NCBI GenBank assembly: GCA_015501075.1 | Contig: JADNYJ010000077.1 | Span: forward strand, 115,251-179,250 | Length of the DNA: 64,000 bases | Direction of reading: 5' to 3' | From: Gymnopilus junonius | Taxonomy: Eukaryota > Basidiomycota > Agaricomycetes > Agaricales > Galerinaceae | Shown here: positions 26,601-37,270 of the stretch, piece by piece | Layout: each line of letters opens with the position of its first letter | Position numbering within the stretch: the first letter of the stretch is position 1 | Program-made: the position numbers and the translations under genes | Notes under the pieces: generated by a model | What the model was told of the DNA's origin: nothing | Database searches by the model: none | Seen by the model: only the letters and a program-made list of their open reading frames with translations

Positions 26601-27708
26601 CTTGAGCAAGATGTGAGAGGATTAAAGCTTTGCCTGCTGAAGGTGCCGATGTTAAGAGCGTAGGAATCCTTATTGATATGTGAAAAGCGAGTTGCCGAAG
26701 GGCAACGATTGAGGAAGGTAATGGGATTAGGGATGAGTCGATGGAAGACGTTGGCGAAGTCCGCAAAAGCAAGACACCATGCACATTAGCCACAAGGGGG
26801 CTAGAAGAGCGTTAGTGATGGTTAAAGAATTAGTGGATGAAAGCATACCTTAAATCTGCCTCATCTATGAAAAAAGTTTTGTCCGTCTCTTCCATGGAAA
26901 AAAAGTCCATCGGTTCTGTCACAATTTCGTCCCTCTCTTCTTGTACCCTCTTCAGCTCCACGACTGGCATGATCCATCCGTCCACCTCTTTCTCCGTCTC
27001 GTCCAAATTCTGTCCATAATTAAGCTGACAATCGACTCCACACGGCTCTCCAAGAATCTCGCGTTCTAAATCGCATCTTCCGGCTTCACCCATTCCACAC
27101 TGTAGGGAGTAACATCGGATTGCTAGCAGTCTGACTCCATGATCAAGGTGAGGGGTCCATATGAGTGTCGATAGTGGCTCCAACGACCATGACAGGTGAA
27201 GCGGAAGCTCGCGGTTTGCTTGCAAAATCCGGTAATATGCCAGAATTAATTGTTGTAGTCGTACAGTCTTGATGGAGACTGGCGAGATTTTATTGGAAAT
27301 GAAGGAAAGCGGGCCTTCTTCAAAAAACTTGAGCAGTAATCGATGCAAAATGCTGAGGTAAGGTCAGGGAGATGGAAAGTCAAAATGCAATGAGACATAC
27401 GGAAACAGTTCCTCGTGAACTTCAACAAGATAACACAGCGCGACTAGATGTTCCTCCGCACCAGCCTCGCTGTCTAACCACCTCGCACACAGATCCGTCA
27501 AAATTGGTCGAAATAATGTCGCAATAAGTTTCGTAAAAGCAGGGACTGCTAAGAGCGATGATAATACAGATAAAATCTTGCGCGTTGTGGAAGCGCTTTT
27601 CAGGGCCTCATGATGGGGAGTATTGGGAAGTATAGACGATAGCAGAGCGTCCTTTTGGCGGCGTAGGTTGATCGCGAGTGGGTTATGAATAGCACTGGCG
27701 AACGACAT
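11654..27708 (-). CDS. MDN1: Midasin, AAA+ ribosome-assembly ATPase (MDN1/REA1)
   Basis: Dynein-like AAA+ ATPase of about 5,000 residues that removes assembly factors from pre-60S ribosomal particles in nucleolus and nucleoplasm. It starts MSFASAIHNPLAINLRRQKD. Six AAA modules follow, with P-loops at these places: degenerate SAPSAGKALILS (about 26.65 kb), LLTGETGTGKTS (25.55), LIEGPTSAGKTSS (24.15), LLVGETGSGKTS (23.27), LLEGSPGVGKTS (22.0) and ILTGPKSSGKTA (21.07). Walker B-like WVLLDEMNLAPQAVLEGLNA and WIVLDELNLAPTDVLEALN are visible. A long helical linker spans about 19.9-14.9 kb, then an Asp/Glu-rich tail at about 14.3-13.25 kb. The C-terminal VWA/MIDAS domain has ISIDDSKSMAES (DxSxS) at about 12.3 kb and ends KQFFERISEE with TAA at 11654-11656. 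Length and order match the family. The non-canonical first P-loop is also seen in known midasins. Introns of about 50 nt interrupt the gene, and long exons (for example 18252-15295) stay open. Confidence 0.97.
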
Positions 27709-28143
27709 TTTGAATGAAAAGAAAAATTAGCAGGACATGAACTGTTTTTATGTGAATATGTTGTTTTCTGTGCGCCTTGAAGAAAAGTCGTGTTGAGGTA
27801 AGTGCTCAAAACTTTTTAGCACCGTGACCAATTCTGTGACCGATCAACGAGTCAGCTTAATCTAATCAGCGGAAGCCGGCCCGCAGGATTCATTGCCACA
27901 AAGCAAAATAGACGCGCTTTCTCGTATTTCATATCGAATAAGCCCACTTTTCCTGTCCTTTGCCACTGTGAAGACCAGATTGCTTGGCCAGGTTGTGGCC
28001 AGACGGTCCGCGATCACGTCCAAGTGCGCGACGCGATCGAGAATGCCATGCCGGAGTTTGCCGGACAACGAAATGGGCCCACTCCTGAAAAACATTCCCC
28101 TCGAATATAACATACGCATTTCTCTCCTAATTTCCCCCACAAA
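27709..28143. promoter_or_regulatory. Shared MDN1-ERG1 divergent promoter region
   Basis: These 435 bp lie between the start codons of MDN1 (minus) and ERG1 (plus). A CCAAT box is seen at 27828-27832. An AT-rich TATA-like stretch (GAATATAACATAC) lies about 40 bp before the ERG1 ATG, followed by a pyrimidine-rich leader and CACAAAATG context. I looked for a canonical fungal sterol-response element but found no clear match; ATCACGTCCA near 28.01 kb is only loosely similar. Confidence 0.5.
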
Positions 28144-29981
28144 ATGTCCTCTCCGAGTTACGACGTGATTATTGTCGGTGCAGGTGTTGCGGGCTGCACT
28201 CTCGCTCATGGCCTTTCCACTCTTCCCCGGTCAAAGCCTCTTCGGATAGCCCTCCTTGAACGCTCACTAGCGGAACCTGACCGAATTGTCGGTGAGCTCC
28301 TACAACCTGGCGGTGTTATGGCTCTGCAAAGTCTGGGTATGGAATCGTGTTTGGAAGGGATCGACGCCGTTGTGGAGAATGGGTACTGCGTGGTCGAGAA
28401 CGGCAAGTCGGTGCACATCCCTTACACTGATGGGCATACAGGGCGGAGTTTCCACCATGGCAGATTCATTATGAAGCTCAGAGAATCGGCAAAAGACTCC
28501 AAGGGCGTTGAACTAATTGAAGGAACCGTTACCGACCTCATACACGAAAACTCGAGCGAGAAAGTTATCGGAGTGCAAGTGACGAAGAAGGACGAGACTG
28601 GCGAGGAGTTCAAACAATCTATACATGCCGACCTTGTAGTCGTTGCTGACGGGTGCTTCTCAAACTTCCGAAACTCTGTCATGGGTGTAAATGCCCTCAA
28701 GCCTGTGACCAAGAGTCATTTCATTGGTGCTATTCTGGAGGACGCGCAATTACCCATACCCAATCACGGCACCGTCTGCCTCGTCAAAGGCTTTGGACCT
28801 GTCCTATTATACCAAGTTTCTGAACATGATACCCGAATACTCGTCGACATCAAGCAGCCCCTTCCCTCCGACCTCAAGGTATTACATCCAATTGAAGCAA
28901 TTATTCCGTGTATAAATGATATTTTATCTACAGGCACATATATTAGAAAACATCGTCCCTCAACTCCCCTCATCGCTCCACATCCCCATCCAAAAAGCAT
29001 TTGAAAAAGACCGCCTCCGACGCATGCCCAATTCCTTCCTTCCACCCGTCGAGCAAGGCAAACGAAATGCCAAACAAAATGTCGTTCTGATTGGCGATTC
29101 ATGGAATATGCGCCATCCCCTGACTGGCGGCGGGATGACCGTCGCTTTCAATGATGTGGTCGTTCTACGTGACTTACTGGCGACTGTCGACGATTTCAAA
29201 GACTGGAAAGCCCTCAGGAAAGTTCTACATCGATGGCATTGGCAGCGAAAGCCGCTAGCGTCGACGGTCAATATCTTGAGCGTCGCTCTATACGACCTTT
29301 TCGGTGCTGACGGTAAGTTATCAATTACGACTCACTTCCGATGCATTTTGACTTACATATTATGCTCACAGACGAAGAACTCCGTGTTCTAAGAACAGGT
29401 TGCTTCAAATACTTTGAACGTGGAGGCGAATGCATAGATGGCCCTGTCTCCCTTCTCTCTGCGTCAGTTTCTCCCATTTTTTTGAAGTGTCTCTTCGATA
29501 CTTAATCTGTATTCACAGTACCGCCCCCTCTCCAATGTTGCTTGCATACCACTTCTTCTCAGTCGCGTTCTACTCTATCTACGTGATATTCACCCAATCA
29601 AGCGCCCCTCCATCATTACCCTCGTCTAATGGCCTGGCCAATGGAAATGGGCACTCCGCCGCTGTAAGCTCTGTTCAGACAGGGCCAAGCCTGCTCCAGT
29701 ACCCGGTCCTCCTTGTCAAGAGCGTTCGCGTGGTACGTCTCTTTCGGTCTCTTGCTTTTTGTTTTTTTGGCGTTGGTTGTTTACGTACGCAGTTCTGGAC
29801 AGCATGCATCGTCTTCGGTCCTCTCCTGTGGTCAGAACTCCGTTGGTGGTCGCCCTCAGATACGAGGAAGCGTGACCAACTCTTCCTGTCAGCGTTGATA
29901 CTTCCTTTTGCTCTGTTGGTCTTGGCTATACAATACGAGCACATACTCTTGCCTTCGGTTGGACTAAATGTTTTTAGGTGA
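28144..29981 (+). CDS. ERG1: Squalene monooxygenase (squalene epoxidase)
   Basis: FAD-dependent monooxygenase converting squalene to 2,3-oxidosqualene, the first oxygenation step of ergosterol synthesis, at the ER membrane and lipid droplets. MSSPSYDVIIVGAGVAGC carries the N-terminal FAD-binding GxGxxG motif and is followed by LLERSLAEPDRIVGELLQPG. The DG motif (LVVVADGCFSNFR) and the second FAD/substrate signature (VVLIGDSWNMRHPLTGGGMT) are present at about 28.65 and 29.1 kb. C-terminal hydrophobic helices (LLAYHFFSVAFYSIYVIF; LFLSALILPFALLVLAIQY) fit membrane association. Introns occur after SDLK (about 28.88-28.93 kb), after LFGAD (29.31-29.37), after VSLLSA (about 29.46-29.52) and after LLVKSVRV (29.73-29.79). 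The stop TGA is at 29979-29981. The start is the first ATG of the long frame, and the gene appears intact. Confidence 0.95.
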
Positions 29982-30431
29982 CAACCTATAGAGTATAGAT
30001 CTTAGATTATGTGGACATGAACGTTGTTGTCGACCCATGAACTTGACCTACATACATGTGGGTAGATATTTAGCTTTGACATACATACCGTTAATTCGTT
30101 CCTTTATTCCTTATGTTGTATAATATCCTATTGCCAAACTTATGGAGTATGTTATGTCCATGGAACCCGACAAATACCTGAAGGTATTAATTATGAAGTT
30201 GCGGTGTTATAAGCGATCAAAACGCCGTAGATGATATACAACTCGCGTATGCGCTCGTGTCATGAAGGTTGCCAACCAAGAACTTTACCCTATCCAAGTT
30301 CAAATATTCCAGAATCGCATTCGCAGAATGGTGCCACTAACCTAGCATTCGAGACCGACATCACTGTAAATGTATAAGTTACACCCAAGTTACACCTGAA
30401 AATATGTACAATAATAATGATAATCTACAAA
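29982..30431. other. Intergenic, 3' flank of ERG1
   Basis: This 450-bp AT-rich spacer lies between the ERG1 stop and the 3' end of the kinase-like pseudogene. I see no coding frame, repeat or RNA gene. Confidence 0.6.
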
Positions 30432-31542
30432 TCATACTCTCCTCATCTCCTCATATAGCTCAGATTGGTCCTCGAAACGTCGACAATCATCCAAGTTTAC
30501 CAAGAAAACATTACCATCTGCCGTACTACAAAAGTTGCGACGTGCAGTATCGCCATGAATGAACCCAGTATCATGAATGCTTTTCAAAGCCACCTTCATC
30601 TTCGTACGTAATGTATGGCCAATTGGCTCATCTTCGGGAAGAGCGTCGCCAACAGTCTCCATAGCGAGCATGCGTAAGATCCCCCACACAGAGTAAAACC
30701 CGTATACTTGTGGGATCACCTGGCCTTGAAGACTTAACAGAGAAGCATATGCACAGGCCTCCTGTTCTAGGATTTCTGCTGCATAGCCATGCTGCAGCAC
30801 ATCAACTACCTTGCAGATGACGTGGAGTTCTTGTCCACTACATGCTTTCAGAAGGTCACCGTCGACTACACATCCATACGCTCCCCGACGAGCAGAGCTA
30901 AGATCAAAATGACAAAGTCCAAAGTCAGGAGCAAGGCACTGGCATTCGCCACTTAAGAAGGGAAGCATATTGTAACGACCAACAACTTGCTCCCCGAATT
31001 TTAGACTTTCCTGCGCGCTGCTGGGGGTGTCAGGTTGGAGGGAGTGCAAAAATAGTAGGAGATACATAAAAACAGTCGGCTTCCGCAAGCAATGTAATGC
31101 CACCCATGCTTTCAGCATCGGGAATTATGACCATCTAGTTCGACTCTGTAATAGCGCAGAGTGTTGCCATCTGGAGCCTCAGCGCGACAAACGAATAAAG
31201 CACGCTACCAATTGGGCAGGATACCATACTTGTTGTTGTTGAAGGTCATGTAGCCATAGAGCTGGTGAAGAGCGTCTAAGGATTGTTCGCTGAGCATGTC
31301 ATTACGAGTTCCCTGAAAAACTTCAGGGACACTTAACAAATCTGCCACCCACCACGCTTGTATTCGACCTGAGGCATGAGCGGGTTCAAATAAAAATGAG
31401 TGGAACGTAGTGGACGCCAGTGGTACGCACAACAAGCTTCGGGTGGGGATGCTGATGACCCAGGTCAACCCACGAGAAATCTGGGTCGCCGATTACATTA
31501 TTCCCACCCGGAAATACGAAACGCCCTGCTATCCCCAACTTG

Positions 31543-31607
31543 CACTGCTGGCAACAGGTTATTTAAGTAGACTAAAAATGATTAAAAAAATAAATTAAAC
31601 ATGTTTA
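31543..31607 (+). repeat. Left terminal inverted repeat of the MITE
   Basis: Begins CACTGCTGGCAACAGG and ends in the palindromic segment TAAACATGTTTA. It pairs with 32119-32183 in inverted orientation, with about three mismatches over 65 bp. Confidence 0.88.
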
Positions 31608-32118
31608 CATGTTTTTGACCATTTTTTGAGTTCTTGAATCTATTAAAAATGATATATTTTAATTCTGAAAAAATATAATACAGATCCTACCTGTATTATA
31701 AAGTTCTTAGCCCCACAGAATCTAAAGTTTACATCGTGTTTTTGTATAGACAAAAGCTTTTGTTAAATTTCACATTCACAATTTCTTTTGTTGTCTCGTA
31801 AATGATAAATTTAGCAAGAATTTTTGTTGTTGGATAAACAAAAAGAACAATGTTTCGCACCCAAACTGAATTGAAAATATTTTTAACTTATTTTAAAGGA
31901 CCAAAACTTGTCTTAAATACTACAATTGACAACGAGAACAATAAAACAATAAACTCTACCTTTCTGTCACCATTTTGATCAAAAAAATTTAGCACAAGTA
32001 TTGCATTTAACAGGCCTATAAATATGCTAAAAATGAAGTGTTTGACAAAAGAATTTCTGTACCAGCAATTGTTGAGTTGAAAATAGATTTTATGTGACGG
32101 AAAAGCAGACCAAGAACA

Positions 32119-32183
32119 TAAACATGTTTAATTTATTTATTTAATCATTTTTGGTCAACTTAAATAACCTGTTGCCAGCAGTG
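32119..32183 (-). repeat. Right terminal inverted repeat of the MITE
   Basis: Reverse complement of the left end. It ends CCTGTTGCCAGCAGTG on the plus strand and is followed by the second TTG of the target duplication. Confidence 0.88.
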
Positions 32184-32497
32184 TTGTTCAGCACCTGTTC
32201 AACAGATTCATGTAATGAAACCACAGCATGGACATGAATCCGTTTTTCGTTTTCTACGGTTCTCGGTGTCATTGAACCTTCAATGCGAAGAGGACCAGGG
32301 TGCAAACGAGCATGTTACATTGCAACTTGTACAGAATTATGGATTTCATCGGCGAAGGATGTCCATGGCAAGAAAGTATCCAGATCGGTCCTAGGATGCG
32401 CCTCTGGTGTTACCTTGGCAGCGCTATGTGTACATGATGTGCCGAGCATTGCATTTCCATGAGACACGAAAGGGAGATCTGGGAGGCTAGTATTCAT

Positions 32498-33370
32498 TGT
32501 GATGATAATGGTGAAGACATATTGAAAGACATGAGCTGGATAAAGTTGGGTTCAAACACTGAGTCTGTGACGTCATGATTCCTTTATAAATGCTTGTCTT
32601 TGAATTTTCAAAAATCTATTGCTGGTTTCTTTGCAATATCATTATGCACTTTGTCAAGAGCTGTGGCTCATTACCTTTTCTCGCTCAACGAATGTTCTCC
32701 GCCAGCCGCTCCGACGCTACCTACCTAGACAGGCACGTCGTCATCCATCAATGCAGCATGTCCTGCCAGTAGTCAACGACCCTAGGTTGAAAGTAACATA
32801 TCCCTGGAAGGGCTTAAGAGGGATCAAAAACGTCGCGGAACAGTCAGTCAACCAAGTTGCGTCGGCGTTTAGGCAACTTTAGGCCACCCGCACTGGCATC
32901 ACAAATTTATGGCACAGCTTGAAGCTTTAACGGATGCTCTGAACACTACCATTTCATATTATTGAACAATCCAAGAAACTTCCTCGTGCAAAAGGGTACC
33001 AAAAACTATTATACAAACGCCCATAAGTAGTTACAAGCGAATAGAGATCGCCAAATACTACTCTAAGTACTACTCCAATTCCTAAAATGCCTATACAAAA
33101 AATCATGATAAATTAACTACACGCCCCCGATCGAGTACAAGGGACAAGGGATATCAAATGAATCTGACTAACTACTAATTAGCTTAATAAACAAACTGAC
33201 ATACTAACTTTGAAGTCTCCTTTTGCCTTCCGTGTCCTGCTAGCTTGGTGGAGATGGAGGTCTGGAGGGTATACCGATCGCCGATAATATCCCCTGCAAA
33301 GAAGAAAATGAATCCGGCCTGCTGCTAAGGTAGGGTAGCGGACACCAATGTGCACCCACCCTCCTTAGAT
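32498..33370. other. Intergenic, nothing recognised
   Basis: These 870 bp lie between the kinase-like pseudogene and the F-box/LRR gene. Short plus-strand frames around 32.6-32.9 kb have no family resemblance or splice-supported structure. The region 32.95-33.2 kb is AT-rich. No repeat or RNA gene was identified. Confidence 0.5.
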
Positions 33371-35139
33371 TCACTCCTCGGAACTCTCCTCGTCCGAGTC
33401 AACAGCCTCAAGGTCCTCGTCTTCCTCTTCGTCATTATCCTCATCCTCATCATCATATGCTTCCCTAATGATCACCTTGTCCTCCTCCCGTACATTCTCA
33501 TCACCCTCCGGGGCCCAATACCCCTGCTCAATAAGCTCATCCAGCTCAACGTCCCTATGACCCCCACTCCAGCTGACAATCCATTCCTGCCTTTTCGGCG
33601 TAGATTCCCTTCTATGGAGATGTCGATAACGCAATGCCGAAATGATACCCTTTCCCGTGACACCGGTAAGTTCAAACACCTCCAAATGTGGCAATAAAAT
33701 GCTTGTAGAGCTGCTTTTGTCGCTACTGTTGCCGCGAACACCCATGTGGTTTGAGCTTTCCCCCGTCGCCGCCACCAGACTCTGAGAGGCCTTGATCCCT
33801 ACCCCGAGTGGGGTCAGCGGGTCTCCGTCCTGGGTAAAGACGTCCCAGTAAGCCATTCCAACACGGGCAAAATTGACCTTTAGCTTCCGCACATTTTGCG
33901 CAGCTCGCAAAAAGCCGGTCCAACTAGCCAGACTACATTCCAGGGAATGAATGACAATGATTTCGACTTTGAATAAACAGAAGATGAGAGGACTCGGGTT
34001 AATAGTCATCTCTTCTTGCTTGATGGTCCGTCTTTGGTGTTGGGAGATGGCTGGGGAGGAGGGGTGGTGGTGATCAATTCAATGAATGGTGTATAATCCT
34101 GCTCCGGTAAATCCAAGGACAACTTTTTCAGACCCGGAAGACTAAGGCGCCTGATCAGCTCACAGAGGAACCCCGGATCAAGGTCAGTAAAACTAAGTTC
34201 CCTCAGCATTTCCAATGGTATTTGCTTTTCGGGTGGATACCACGCTCTAGTTGAATCATCCGGCGAAGCGTCCTTTGGGCCGGAATAATGCAAGCATAAA
34301 ACTTTGAGGTCGGGGCTAGAACGAAGAAAGTGGTCCCACCAGGTATACAGCGGCCTCACGGCCTCCGAATGCAGCGCCAGCTCCAGCTGATGCAACTTCG
34401 TAAGATACGGGCTGTTTTCCCAAGGTAAATTGACGCCGATAAGGGAGATATTTTTCAGACGAGGTAGACTGTTTTCGAAGATGACCACGGGCGGTCTGTA
34501 GGTGGCCAAATATAGTCTCTGTGAAGTGCGGAAATTCTCGAAATGGTATAATTGCAAGGTCTCGAGGTTTGGAGCGCCTCCACAGGTGCCCAGAAACAGC
34601 CTGGCGGTACCTTTGCATTCGTTGTCCGATATTTTGAGGTGGAACGCACGCCATCGTTTGATATGGGGGATGATAATTTGGAATATACTGTGCAACTCTT
34701 CATTGTACAACGTAAGCCCCGGGACGTGGTCCTCCGCCGCAACTGTGTCGACCAAGACGTCGAGAAGATATGTCTGGGATGTCGAGCAGCGGGACAAATA
34801 AGTCTTGGCCCTGTGCAGGTGGGTTGGGTCTCTGAAATGGAGAGTGGTCCACAGCGTTGAGGTGCTGAGTGCGACCTGGCGCCAATGTCGGCAGACATGA
34901 GATACGACGACCTGGAAGTTGGAAGAGGGAACTGGCTTGTACTCTTGCTCAGGTTTGAGAAGAAACGGACCGTCCGCATACGGGTCATCGAAGGAAGAGC
35001 CGAGGAGAAAGATGATGGTGAGCAGCTCAATGGGCAGCGAATGAACGCCGGTCTGACGACGAGAGAAGGCGAGCTGGGGCATTGGCCTGGACAGAAAGGA
35101 AGGAGGGACTGGGCGACACATGTGCAGAATGGAAGGCAT
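33371..35139 (-). CDS. F-box/leucine-rich-repeat-like protein
   Basis: Predicted substrate-receptor type protein of the large Agaricomycete F-box family. An F-box-like motif near the N-terminus reads VHSLPIELLTIIFLLGSSFD and VVVSHVCRHWRQVALSTSTL. It is followed by LRR-like segments (GGAPNLETLQLYHFENF, LPRLKNISLIGVNLPW, SPDLKVLCLHYSG, LSLPGLKKLSLDLPEQ). The first exon meets a stop at 34006-34008. Joining through a 53-nt intron (33967-34019) with a GC donor and AAG acceptor gives DGPSIEIIVIHSLECSLASW, which continues the LRR pattern into the second exon. The C-terminus is a very acidic Asp/Glu tail ending ESSEE with TGA at 33371-33373. Alternative start ATGs lie within the first 20 codons. Substrate unknown. 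Confidence 0.75.
33967..34019 (-). other. GC-AG intron in the F-box/LRR gene
   Basis: On the minus strand the donor reads A|GCAAGA, there is a branch-like ACTATTAAC about 35 nt before the end, and the acceptor is TTCAAAG|TC. The length is 53 nt. Removing it skips the stop at 34006-34008 and joins two LRR-bearing frames without gain or loss of residues. No GT donor in the vicinity gives an open join. Confidence 0.65.
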
Positions 35140-35464
35140 AAGGGAAGTTCAGCGGGGAGACATTGTGTGGGAGAGAAGAGGGGATGGGATTAAAGAGAAC
35201 TTTAATGTGCAAGCCATGGCCCGACGATCATCAACTCAACTCGGGGTGCTGTCAAGAGGCAAACTCGGATTCCCAATCAGGATCTTCCCTCTTCCATCAT
35301 TCCTCTGTCAGTTCTCTATTTCGTTGTATCCAAAGCGCTCGTATCCGCTGCAAAACTATTCATACCGAATCATATCTACCTGCGTGGCTAAGGTGGTCGT
35401 GCCATTCAACAACTCTACGTAAAAAATTATATTACAAACGAGGAAAACCGGTGAATAAAGAATA
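35140..35464. other. Spacer between RPT5 3' end and F-box/LRR start
   Basis: This 325-bp spacer must contain the F-box/LRR promoter and the RPT5 3' UTR. I see no coding potential beyond short overlapping frames, and no recognised motif. Confidence 0.5.
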
Positions 35465-37121
35465 CTACGCGAAGTACATGAGGTTGTTCTTTTTCTTGCT
35501 TTGCACTAGTCCACAACTCCGGGTCAGCCAAGTCTTCGACAAAAAAGGGTTGATTATCACGCACCTTCCGAAATACCACTCAAGAAATGTTCGTGTGTCA
35601 GCTTGGTGGCGCCCTCTCTCAGGGCAATCATGCCGGCCTCGACACAAACGGCCTTGAGTTGCGCGCCGTTAAATTCATCAGTACTCCTGGCCAATTCTTC
35701 GTAGTTCACGTCATTTGATGTTGACATCTTACGAGAGTGAATCTGTAAAATTCGCGCCCGCGCTGTTTCGTTTGGTAGGGGGAATTCAATCTTGCGATCG
35801 AGACGACCAGAGCGTAGCAGAGCAGGATCGAGGATATCAATTCGGTTGGTGGCGGCGATGACCTGCAATTAACCAAAATTAATCTCCATCATTGAGAAGC
35901 TGTGAAGATTCATACCTTAATCCGGTCATCACTTCCGAAGCCGTCCAGTTGATTCAGGAGCTCCAGCATCGTCCTTTGCACCTCACGATCCCCACTTTTA
36001 TCTGAATCGAACCGTTTTGTACCGATAGCATCAAGTTCATCAATGAAGATGATAGCAGGTGCCTTCTCCTTGGCCAGGGCGAACGCATCCCGGACAAGCT
36101 TGGCACCATCACCAATAAACATCTGCACCAGGGATGGACCAGCCAATTTCAAGTAGCATGCTTTCGTCGAGGCAGCACATGCACGAGCTAGAAGTGTCTT
36201 GCCAGTACCTATCAGAGGTAAGCTAAGCATTGCGTAAGGTAGCAAGTATTAATAGACTACCCACCAGGGGGACCATACATCAAGCAGCCCTTGGGAGGCT
36301 TAATACCAAGCGTCTTGAATTTGTCAGCCTGTTCCATAGGCAGGACAATAGCTTCGACGAGTTCCTCAATCTGCTTCTCCAGACCACCTATATCAGTATA
36401 CGTCTCTGTTGGACGTTCATCAACTTCCATAGCCTTTACTCGAGAGTCGAATTCAGCAGGAAGTGTATCAAGAACGAGATACGAGTCTTTGTTAACGCCA
36501 ATCAAGTCTCCCGGACTGAGCTTCTCTGCTGGTACAAGACCAATCAGAGGTAAGAAGACAGTTTGGCGTGTGGAGGTTTTGATGACTGCGCATTTGCCTT
36601 TGCGCATCGAGTCTAGGTCTTTCGTCGCACCCTCCTCTTCGACTTCAGGATCAACATCCAAAATCTAGAAATGCGATTGTTATTATAATTCCATAGGTTG
36701 TAATCTAAACCAAGCGTACCTCGACGACATTCCCAACGAGATACGGCAGCACCTTGTTCTGCTTGATCTTCTCTCCATTGTCCCGAATCTTCTCCTTCAT
36801 AACGCTCTGTTCGTGTTGTAACCGTAGTGTTTCTGACCTCATAACCTATGACAAAATCAATAACTTTAATTCAGCAAGACAGCCCCATAAACTCACCTTA
36901 ATATCATTGTCAATCAACCGTGTTCTTGTGACGATTTCATCAGTGCCAAGAGCCATGATATCCTCCGGAATGTCATCGAATGTCTCCTCGGGTGGTGTGT
37001 CGGGCGTTACATCCATAGCGGTCGGTGCACCTTCTGTGGGAGGAGGGGCTTCGGAAGAGGGGACATCTGGTTTCTTTTCAGGGTTGGAAGGGGGGTTGCC
37101 TGGGGGAGGAGCGGAAGACAT
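35465..37121 (-). CDS. RPT5: 26S proteasome regulatory ATPase Rpt5 (subunit 6A)
   Basis: One of the six AAA ATPases of the 19S base that unfold substrates and open the 20S gate. It starts [20 protein letters not shown], a Pro-rich N-terminus. The coiled coil and OB region follow ([54 protein letters not shown]). The AAA domain has [20 protein letters not shown], a Walker A split by an intron (LMYGPPG / [11 protein letters not shown]), Walker [16 protein letters not shown], sensor [15 protein letters not shown] and the Arg-finger region [14 protein letters not shown]. The C-terminus is NNLMYFA with TAG at 35465-35467, matching the HbYX-type tail of Rpt5 that docks into the 20S alpha ring. Five introns are inferred. 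The start is chosen because it matches family length and lies 149 bp from divergent EAF6. Confidence 0.96.
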
Positions 37122-37270
37122 GTCGAGTAGAAAGAAACAAGCGAATTGGATTGCAGACTGACTGACGCGTTCAGGTCCAAAGAGACACGCGTCCCTAATA
37201 GCCTCAGATCCAAACATGTCCAAACTACTTTACGCTTTCCTTTTCGAGATCAACTCCCTGTCTTGGACTC
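37122..37270. promoter_or_regulatory. RPT5-EAF6 bidirectional promoter with two ACGCGT boxes
   Basis: Only 149 bp separate the two start codons. Two palindromic ACGCGT hexamers lie at 37165-37170 and 37187-37192, 22 bp apart start to start, about two helical turns. ACGCGT is the MluI cell-cycle box bound by MBF in ascomycete yeasts; its use here is inference. No proteasome-type PACE element (GGTGGCAAA) was seen. Confidence 0.5.

Larger units (their letters stand above)
31543..32183. mobile_element. CACTA/EnSpm-like non-autonomous DNA transposon (MITE), 641 bp
   Basis: This AT-rich element has near-perfect terminal inverted repeats of about 65 bp that begin CACTGCTGGCAACAGG on each strand. 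I count three mismatches between the two ends. It is flanked by a direct 3-bp duplication TTG (31540-31542 and 32184-32186). CACTG/CACTA termini with 3-bp target duplications are hallmarks of the CACTA (EnSpm) superfamily. There is no transposase frame inside, so it would depend on an autonomous copy elsewhere. It sits inside the kinase-like pseudogene, and removing the element with one TTG restores an open frame across the site. High similarity of its two ends suggests a fairly recent insertion. Confidence 0.85.
30432..32497 (-). pseudogene. Fungal protein-kinase-like gene, broken and split by a MITE
   Basis: Remnant of a small kinase-like family common in Agaricomycetes. On the minus strand it begins MNTSLPDLPFVSHGNAMLGT (32497) and runs to a TAA at 32315-32317. 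The same frame then continues open up to the MITE. Beyond the MITE the sequence resumes with GRFVFPGGNNVIGDPDFSWV. A frame change near 31.45 kb leads into SLDALHQLYGYMTFNNNKYG, a family signature, followed by a TAG at 31205-31207. Another frame change near 31.12 kb leads into a 228-codon open 3' part. That part holds LEQEACAYASLLSLQGQVIP and the kinase-like catalytic loop IHDTGFIHGDTARRNF followed by VFLVNLDDC. The HGD-xxxxN pattern with LDD in place of DFD is what I associate with these kinase-like folds. At least one insertion, two stops and frame changes make it non-functional as read. Family identity is from memory. Confidence 0.75.

Noticed and set aside
26620..26680. Degenerate first P-loop of midasin (SAPSAGKAL) as a mutation
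   Set aside because: The first AAA module of midasin is known to be non-canonical, so this is likely normal.
28000..28030. Sterol-response element upstream of ERG1
   Set aside because: ATCACGTCCA only loosely resembles ATCACCCCAY; not enough to call.
31608..32118. Possible transposase or promoter inside the MITE
   Set aside because: The interior is AT-rich with stops in all frames, and no DDE-like text was seen.
36291..36668. 125-codon plus-strand frame across RPT5
   Set aside because: It lies fully opposite conserved AAA ATPase exons and shows no independent features.
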